Shown here: positions 57,214 to 64,000 of the stretch, one piece after another
Numbering within the stretch: position 1 is the first letter of the stretch
How the letters are laid out: each line of letters opens with the position of its first letter
From: Marsupella aquatica
Lineage: Eukaryota > Marchantiophyta
DNA: 64,000 nt
Direction of reading: 5' to 3'
Assembly: GCA_973895155.1 (NCBI GenBank)
Contig: OZ316892.1
Location: 17,856,001 to 17,920,000 of the forward strand
The notes under the pieces: model-generated
The model's input: the letters and a program-made list of their open reading frames with translations, nothing else
Database searches by the model: none
Told to the model about the DNA's origin: nothing
Translations under genes and position numbers: made by a program

Positions 57214-57458
57214 ATCATCAGTTCATCAGTTCAGCTAATAAACCTCAGTTCCCTCGTTCACGAAAGGAGCGGCAGGAAGGACTTTCACTTTCTTTCGATC
57301 ATCAGTTCAGTTCAGCTAATAAATCTCAGTTCCGTCGTTCACCAAAGGAGCGGCAGGACGGACTTTCACTTGCTTTCGATCATCAGTTCAGCTAAATAAA
57401 TCTCAGTTCCCTCGTTCACGAAAGGAGCGGCAGGAAGGACTTTCACTTTCTTTCTTCC
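57214..57458. repeat. triplicated 83-bp repeat in the THF1 upstream flank
   Basis: Three adjacent units begin CATCAGTTCAGCTAATAAA, continue CCTCAGTTCCCTCGTTCACG, AAAGGAGCGGCAGGAAGGAC, and end TTTCACTTTCTTTCGATC. They differ by single substitutions and one inserted A. They lie 140-385 bp upstream of the THF1 start codon, where promoter elements would be expected. An (ACTCA)n run at 57121-57143 precedes them. Confidence 0.93.
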
Positions 57459-58149
57459 TGGGAAGGGAACCCAACCCTTGGATGGGAGAAATATTCTTGA
57501 TGGACCTAGAAAATGAAAAGCTTTACTTGATGGACCCCATGAGTGATCCATACCCTTGTTAGACCTTTAATCAAGGGGTCCTAAAATCTCATGGGGCCTC
57601 ATAGGGTCCATTAAGTAACACTTCCCGATTTAGGGGTCCATCTAGTATCTCTCTCCCCTTGATGGCTTACCCACAAAGTACTTTTCATTCCTTTGGCCGC
57701 ATTGTCATCAACCATGGAGGAGCTGCACTTTTTTTGTGAGACTAGCCCGATGACCCCTTCCTTGAGGGTAAATAGATATGAAGAGAAATTATATTACACA
57801 ATAAAATTTATATGTTATTTTGGTTAGTCTTTGCCCCATCCTTGTTTTTTTGTCCATTCTGATTTCAGTTTTGTCTTTATTTAAAGTCAATGTCACTTTT
57901 GTTCATCCTCATTTAAAATTTTGATCTTAATAAACTTCATCACAGTTTTGTTGTATTGGGAGTTACTGTTTAGAGGCATCACTGTAGACCTAGGCCCTTA
58001 AAAGTAGAGTTGGCGCTTTACAGTAAGATGAGGCAGAGGCAGCCTTGCTATGCTGGTAACTGCACATCAAAACCCAGCATGTTACCATACCCAATATCCT
58101 GTAATAGGGCATGTCAAAGTTCTCCACTAAACCAAGTGGTACTGCTTTA
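57459..58149. other. intergenic, no gene seen
   Basis: A TTGATGGA(C)C.. theme with CCATGAGTGATCCATACCCTTG and CATCTAGTATCTCTC suggests decayed repeat sequence around 57490-57660. No coding domain. Confidence 0.35.
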
Positions 58150-58345
58150 TTTTTTGGTATGTACCACCCTTAAGGGGTACTTATTTTGGTCGTCCATAGC
58201 AATTTTGTTAGGGTTTTATTTTTTGGAAGTACCACCCTTATGGGGTATGTATTTTTGTAGCCCATAGCAAATTTTTTATGGCTTGATTTTTATGGAGGTA
58301 CCACCTTTATGGGGTACATATTTTGGTAGCACATAGCAATTTGTC
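58150..58345. repeat. three-unit tandem repeat of about 68 bp
   Basis: Each unit holds GTACCACCCTTA.GGGGTA, then a TATTTTGGTCG.CCATAGCAA and a TTTTATTTTTTGG stretch; units near 58161, 58229 and 58298. The core GTACCACCCTTAAGGGGTAC is itself nearly palindromic. Confidence 0.85.
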
Positions 58346-58417
58346 CTGGCTGTAACAACATTTTATGTCCTCACTGAGTTACAGCTATATGCTAGCTTTG
58401 ACATGCCTTAATGCTTT

Positions 58418-58775
58418 CTTAGACTGTATCCACCAGTCCCTTTACATTCAACCAACACTAAATGTACTGTTTTCTTAGACCCTGTCCACCTTGTCCTTTT
58501 AGATTCAGCCAAAAAATAAATGTACTGCTTTCTTAGACCCTGTCTACCGTGTCCCTTTACATTCACCCACAAAGAAATGTACTGCTTTCTTAGACCCTGA
58601 CTACCGTGTCCCTTTACATTTAGCCAAAAAGAAATGTACTGCTTCCTTGTAGACCCTGACCACCCTGCTTCCTTAGACCCTGACCACCCTGTCCCTTTAC
58701 ATTCAGCCAAAAAGAACTGTACTGCTTTCTTAGACCCTGTCCACCCTGTCCCTTTACATTCAGCCAACTATTCTC
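58418..58775. repeat. minisatellite of about 58 bp, six units
   Basis: Units read CTTAGACCCTGTCCACC, (G/C)TGTCCCTTTACATTCAGCC, AAAAAGAAATGTACTGCTTT. One unit near 58655 is truncated and fused. The array creates a long repetitive minus-strand frame that is not a gene. Confidence 0.92.
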
Positions 58776-59801
58776 TCGACCCAACTTGCTCTGCCCCTCG
58801 TGCTTGGCTGCCCCACTCCCCCATCACCCCTGGTCAAGGGTGGCCTAGGCCAGGGTGTTGACATTAAGCTGAATATGATCAAAACTGGCAGGGTGTTGAC
58901 CATTCAGGGGTTAGCTTGGATGAATCAGAATCCTGTATGTGTCCACAAACCAATCGGGTGCTATCTCAGGTTGCTTTAGTTGAGTTAAGTTAACCTACAT
59001 TCGAAATGGGAGGACCTAATGATTAAATTAGTTTTGGGGTTAGATTAGTAATGTTGACCAGTTTGGGGCATAACAAACAATCTTAATTTAATCACAGCCA
59101 TAACACAATACATTCAACTCTAAGTATGCACTCCATAAGTGCAAAGCCAGGCTAATTGCAAGACAATCTGTTGTTCTTCTTTTTTATAAGGAGTTGCACT
59201 TATTTTGCAACTTGTTAAGTGCAAAAAGGCCTGAAAACTTCCACTATTTAACAGCAACTTTATCAGTCAAAACCCTTGATAAGTGTACATGAGTATCAGT
59301 AAGGGCACAATCCCATCAAATTAAGCTTACTCACAAGTGCATGCCATTTTTCCGTAGACTAAAACTTGCACTTATGGAGTACGGGATTATGTTTAGGACA
59401 GGGAGACATTTTTTAAGATGAAAGTCACTAGAAGATTCACTGACAGAGCTGCTATTGCACACTCAGGCATTGGAACTCCGATAGATAAATACACAATTCC
59501 ACATTCTTGTTGCACTTCACACATAGTGCATATCATGGTAAGTGCACACTAGGGTGTCTGAAAGCTTCATAGCTACAGATATGACTTTTAGCCAGAAACA
59601 TATGGCCATCTACAGCTTTTTCATAGGGTTATATATGTAAAAGCTTTAATTTTCTTTCCCACCAGCCTCTACACTAACTCATTGTCATGGCAGATAACCA
59701 ATCTTTATAGCAAAACGTTATGAATCATGATCTTGGTAATTGGTCATATCTTGTTCTGTCCCTAACCTAAACTATTAGGGCATGTCAAAGCAAGGTCGTA
59801 A
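58776..59801. other. intergenic, no gene seen
   Basis: AT-rich with no recognised domain. The word GCACTTAT(G/T) with TGCAA recurs around 59130-59380 (GTGCAAAGCC, TTGCACTTATTTTGCAAC, AAGTGCAAAAAG, TTGCACTTATGGAG), a dispersed short motif. Confidence 0.35.
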
Positions 59802-60292
59802 CTAAATTACAACCAAGGACATAAAGTGCTCCGCATAGTCATCCAACTTCTTGATGATATGCGACTTCAAACAAAGCATCACCGCATTCACTGCAATTAC
59901 TTGTTCTTTTGCCTCCACCTTTTTAATGGAATCTCCTCCTCATCATCGTATATTTCTCGCGCAGAGAGAAGATGATCTAGGCCCATAGCACAAAGAACTC
60001 CTTTCACTTGCTTCTCCCAGAGCAAGTAGTCTGCATGCCCATCAGACTTTTCTACCTCAAACTTTACACCTCCAAACCTGGATGCCATCTCTTTTCCTTC
60101 ACAACCCTCTACTCGCTGCACCGATGATTGTACCGGTGTCACATGCGCTTCCTCTTGCTCCTCTCTCTCCACCTTAAACCGTCGTGGTGATCTTTGTGCT
60201 TCAAGCTCCACGTCTTCAAAAATCTCCTCTGAATCACTCATGTGAGAATGCAAGAAAAAACAACGTTTTCTCAACTTCTTCAAAAAACTCAA
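59802..60292 (-). pseudogene. frameshifted Copia-type gag remnant
   Basis: The frame from 60292 (or MSDSEEIFEDVE at 60241) contains FGGVKFEVEKSDGHADYLLW EKQVKGVL, the start of the gag (UBN2-like) domain of Ty1/Copia retrotransposons, where K(F/Y).V..FDG..NY..W...M is typical. After REIYDDEEEIPLK the frame stops at 59897-59899. Shifting by one base gives KVEAKEQVIAVNAVMLCLKS and LDDYAEHFMSLVV to a stop at 59802-59804, the expected W..L..KA...I.L.L continuation. No zinc knuckle, protease, integrase or reverse transcriptase follows. It is a short decayed fragment about 0.5 kb long. Confidence 0.7.
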
Positions 60293-61800
60293 AACTTATC
60301 ACTGCCACGTAGCTCACAAGCCCAACTCTCCAACGCTACAAACCATAATTAAATCCAAACTCCGACATAAAACTTATTCAGTTTTTTGGTCAGGGTGGGT
60401 AAAACTTGGAATTCTCCCCCGTTTTGACCACCTCGGTAAATAACCAAAATATGAACTAGGACCCAACGTCGGAAATGCAATTTGATTGGTGCACCACGTG
60501 GCCAACTCCCATGGCTACCTCCTTGCCGAAGACGAACGAAAAAAGTTACCATTCGGCGGACAAAATCTTTGACGGACGGCCAAAAACATGCTCTTTGTTT
60601 TTTAGGAATATTCCCGCACAAAGTAGCAGGGCTCACAGGGGGACGTTCCCCTGTGCAAGCGGTTAAAGTGGAGGGCGACAGGTCCCGGGATGCGGCTACC
60701 AATCAGAAATTGGGTAGGAAAATTTAGAATAGGGCCTATAAATGGGGGTTTAAAGCCCCTTTACTTATTTGTATGCAGGGAGGCGGGGCCGACGGGAGCT
60801 ATAGTCAGCCGGGTCAAAGAAAAATACGGGGTCCCATAGGAGGTGGCCGCGCGTAAGGCAGGATGGGGCAGGGGTTGCAAAGGGCCGGGGGGTATTTGCG
60901 CCGGCCGGCACTACGTAGCCGGCCCGGCAGCAGTTCGCGGTGGAGGGGGGGTGGGTCGATGTTGAGGGAGGGAAGCCAAATTTACACTTGTCACCAATAA
61001 GGGCCTGATCGAAGAAAAAAAAATTTATCCAATGTGCGATGGAGAGAGCGCGCCGTAAATGGAGTATTTTTCAAACAAAAAATTTGCTTGTAAGAAATCC
61101 AAAAATGCTTGTGGAAATCAAACAAAAAGAACTTGCACCTTGCAACGTTTGGATTACGATGAGGAATCAGAAACCAATGTCGGTGGGTCAATCAGTGGCA
61201 AAAGTTCAGAACTCCTTCCTCCCGTGGACTAAAATGACAATCTTGGACTCAAAATGATCACCTCTTCGTGATCTCTCCGTTCAGCCCAAGCACTTCACGT
61301 CTCTCCCTCCGAGTCAAGCGCAACGACAAGAAACCTTGCTCGGGCAAAAGAAGACTCCATAGCCAGCCAAAAAATCAGAATTCTTCTTTCCCTCGTCCCA
61401 TCGCACTCGGTACTTACTTGGTAACAAAATAGCTACCAGAACGACCAGCTTGTCCCGATCTACAAGCGGAGCTATAGTATGTGACGTCTCCTTTGCCATA
61501 GAGCTCACACCCTCGAGAAAACAAACTCTGGTCTCTCCTCCAAAAAACCGTCGAACACGAATGTTGCAAACTTTCTTCACAAATTCTAGAATGACAAAAC
61601 CTTAGATCTCTCCGCACCACAATCTCCGTTCAGCGATTTCTTTGCACCGTTAGAAAGCCCTAACCCCAATCTATCTGTTGAGCCCATAAACTCCAAGTTT
61701 CATGAGATGGAACTCTGAGAAATCCACCGACACTCAACGCTAGAAAAAACCATCATGAAATCCCATCACGAACAATGTCACCTCCTAGGCATGATCTATT
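60293..61800. other. GC-richer block with promoter-like TATAAAT, possible retroelement end
   Basis: At about 60738-60746 CCTATAAATGGGGG precedes TTTAAAGCCCCTTTA and GCAGGGAG, a TATA-box arrangement on the plus strand. Around 60898-60928 GGCCGGCACTACGTAGCCGG is a near-palindrome. A minus-strand frame at 61314-61580 has no domain I recognise. Lying next to the gag remnant, the block may be part of the same decayed retroelement. Confidence 0.35.
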
Positions 61801-62660
61801 ACCAATTGTTGAGCATAGACAACAATTGCACCGGTAAGCACATGACACATCCAACGATCAAGTAGTCAACACAAGAGATACGTGGTTCACCTCCTCGAGG
61901 ATACCTCCACGGGAACACACAAGAGAGCTTTACTGAACTCTAAGTCCGTCGGCCATACCAAGTCTCCACAGTGTAAGCTCTCCTCATCTCTCAAGTGGCT
62001 CCATAATAATGAGCCTAAGTTCCACTTATCCAAGCAAACACCGTTTTACATATAGTGTGCATCCTAGTTAACCTAACCACGTCTTCGACTATGGTTAGCC
62101 TAACTACGGTTACATGTCATAACCCTAGACCTTGAGTAAATACCTAGCAAATAGTTGGGGTCATCCATATGCTGGTCAACAACGCATCATTGAGATTGTC
62201 ACATCCTCCTTGTGTTTCTTGCATGATTGCAACCCAGTTGCACTTTTGAATCCGAGTCATCTATTTTTGGAATGTCCCCATATCCCAATCTCTTGTTAGA
62301 AGAGATATGACAATGCGATAGGATATGGCATACTGTAGATGTTAAGAATTGACCTGAGTTTTCAGCTTCTAGTTAGTTTGGCCTTACTAAGGTTAGTTAT
62401 TGTGGATTACATTAAGATAAGATCCGCTTAGTTTAGGCCCACATGTCTCGGCCCCTCCTAGGGGGTATAGGCTAGAGGGAGAGCATTCTCTCCCTCATTC
62501 TTCACATGTACTTTCTCATGAGCTATGGAGTTTAGATTTTCTCCATCGTGGTGTCTTGTTGGTATAGTGTGCGATTGAGTGCTCTCATGTTCCACATTGT
62601 TGTCTAGCCTGGAGCTGATGATTTCTTATAGTAGACCAGTAATTTTTGGCCTGGGTTCAA
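61801..62660. other. LTR-like sequence, unassigned
   Basis: ACGTGGTTCACCTCCTCGAG followed by ATACCTCCACGGGAACACAC resembles a conserved stretch seen in plant Copia LTRs. Around 62440-62530, CGGCCCCTCCTAGGGGGTAT then GAGAGCATTCTCTCCCTC could be an R/U5 region. Paired termini and a primer-binding site were not found, so element boundaries are not given. Confidence 0.3.
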
Positions 62661-64000
62661 ATCTCATCATCCTCTGTGAAAAGCCTAAAATGTGACGACA
62701 AAAAAATGAAAACAAGAGAAATCTAAGGAAATTCATAGCTTGATCTATTAATGAAAGTTGATGAGACCAGGCCCGTGACCAATCTTAGTGGTGGCAAATG
62801 GGCTAATTTGGGGGAATGGCACAACTTACCCACTTTTCAACAAACCTTTTTCCTAGCCCTTGCATCCTTGAACCCCAATTTTTTTGGTTAATTTAAGCTC
62901 TTTACTTAAAAATGCCCCTAATTGCTTACTCAACTTTGGCGCCCGAATGCCAAGACCCCTTGGGGCAACGGCGCAGCTCAGCCCACTTTCCAACATACCA
63001 TTTTTTGGCACCCCTTGCATGGAACCCCTTTGGTAACCTCATCCAAGTTTACTTGACTCCTTACTTGCCAACGCCAGTGCCCCCTTGGGGTGGTGGTGTG
63101 GTTTGTAAAACTTTCCAACATTGGATGTTTGAGAGGAGGTGGTCCCCTCATACATACTTTTGGGGACTGGCCACCCTTGGAGTACATTTGGTCCCTATAT
63201 TTAGGCCTCCAATCCATGCGTCTATGAGGGTTAAACCAAGTGCCAAGAATAAAGGCAAGGCCGAGAGCACAATGATTGGGGAGTTTGAGAGCGACATGCA
63301 TCGTCAAGGCCAGTCAAGCAAGGCAGATTTGGGTGAGTCGGCCATGGATGCGAGGGTTGGCAAAGGCGCAGCCAGGGGCAGTCAGTCAAAGCTGGGCACG
63401 GCAGTCTGGCCAAGTGCAATAGTTGGCAGTTGGCTGACCAAGGCACAGGAGGCAACATTGAGCAGCACTCGCGAGGCTGATGCGAGGTAGGGGCTAGTTG
63501 AGCCAGTTGGGCAAGGGGTGGACCAATGCAAGGCAAAAGTCAGGCACGGCTTTTGGGTGAGTCTGGGAGTCGGGGGACTGGGGCAAGGGCCAAGTCAAAT
63601 CAAGAGGGGAATCGAGCAAGGATGGAGTCACCTTGCCTCGCCCTATTGGAAATCAAGCAAGTCACAAGGGACTCAAGAGACAGCAGTTGGCAAGGCAGGT
63701 AATATTAGGCAAGTCACAGGCGGCACTATGTGCCATTTTTCCTCCTTATTCCTCCTTATTGCTTACGTGTCCATTTTATTCACCCTGCAATTTTAAAAGA
63801 CTACCACTGTGGCGCAACGCCTTATTATAGTTCTTGATATCTACAACTATTATTGTGGGTCCAGCTCAATTTGTTTGACTCATTGGTAGTAAGTCCTATA
63901 TTTGTTTGTTTTAAAATTACACTAGTACATTTTTGCTCATTTTCCGATGCTCCCGCTGAAACATGAAACAGGCGTCCGATGGCCGGAGTTACGCAAACTT
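62661..64000. other. intergenic to window edge, no gene called
   Basis: A plus-strand frame at 62912-63490 (192 codons) is compositionally biased: its first part resembles repeated CCAA.ACC.TTTTTGGC words also seen at 62840-63010, and its second half is GGCAAGG.CAGTCA-rich repeats continuing past 63700. I regard it as non-coding. Confidence 0.35.

Noticed and set aside
58408-58767. 119-codon minus-strand frame (ECKGTGWTGSKKA repeats)
   Set aside because: It is the translation of the 58-bp minisatellite.
62912-63490. 192-codon plus-strand frame near the right edge
   Set aside because: Composition follows local short repeats, no domain is visible, and the second half is repetitive G/C-A-rich sequence that continues beyond the stop.

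Overview
The window is nuclear DNA of a green plant. Four complete multi-domain plant genes and one stress-peptide gene can be rebuilt exon by exon with GT-AG introns of mostly 100-900 bp. Two of them are chloroplast proteins with N-terminal transit peptides. A cytosolic-type tRNA-Glu(CTC) gene is also present. Short introns, an intronless THF1 and a DPP III gene with no visible Nudix domain suggest a seed-free land plant (bryophyte or lycophyte grade). That placement is inference and the species is not identified.

Layout: 1-4.6 kb is non-coding with palindromes and degenerate tandem repeats. 4.65-7.07 kb (-) is a complete six-exon UBE2W/UBC16-18-type ubiquitin-conjugating enzyme. 7.1-10.9 kb is simple repeats and a duplicated block. 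10.95-14.55 kb (-) is a nine-exon chloroplast CPBP (CAAX-type) membrane protease of the SCO4 type. 17.2-17.5 kb (+) is an isolated C-terminal fragment of a sugar/H+ symporter. 18.1-22.3 kb is a mobile-element neighbourhood: a palindromic fold-back, tandem repeats, a frameshifted Crypton-like tyrosine recombinase, then a second inverted repeat and a 92-bp tandem duplication. 23.8-24.9 kb (-) is a two-exon RCI2/PMP3 hydrophobic peptide gene, with a second fold-back of the 18.1-kb family about 0.4 kb upstream of its start.

25.4-41.9 kb is AT-rich and gene-free as far as I can tell. It is built from decayed repeats: tandem duplications, minisatellites, one dispersed family in both orientations, and a GC-rich terminal-inverted-repeat element at 36.8-37.2 kb. 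42.9-51.6 kb (+) is a gene of about 20 exons for dipeptidyl peptidase III with its zinc and catalytic motifs intact. 52-55 kb holds tRNA-derived debris and then the tRNA-Glu gene at 55.1 kb. 56.1-57.1 kb (-) is an intronless THF1/Psb29 gene with a triplicated 83-bp repeat in its upstream flank. 57.5-64 kb is repeats, a frameshifted Copia-type gag remnant and LTR-like sequence.

The genes are unlinked housekeeping or stress functions (ubiquitin transfer, chloroplast proteolysis, membrane stress peptide, peptide turnover, photosystem II maintenance). No operon-like or pathway cluster is apparent. The least explained items are the covarying fold-back palindromes and the recombinase element beside one of them.
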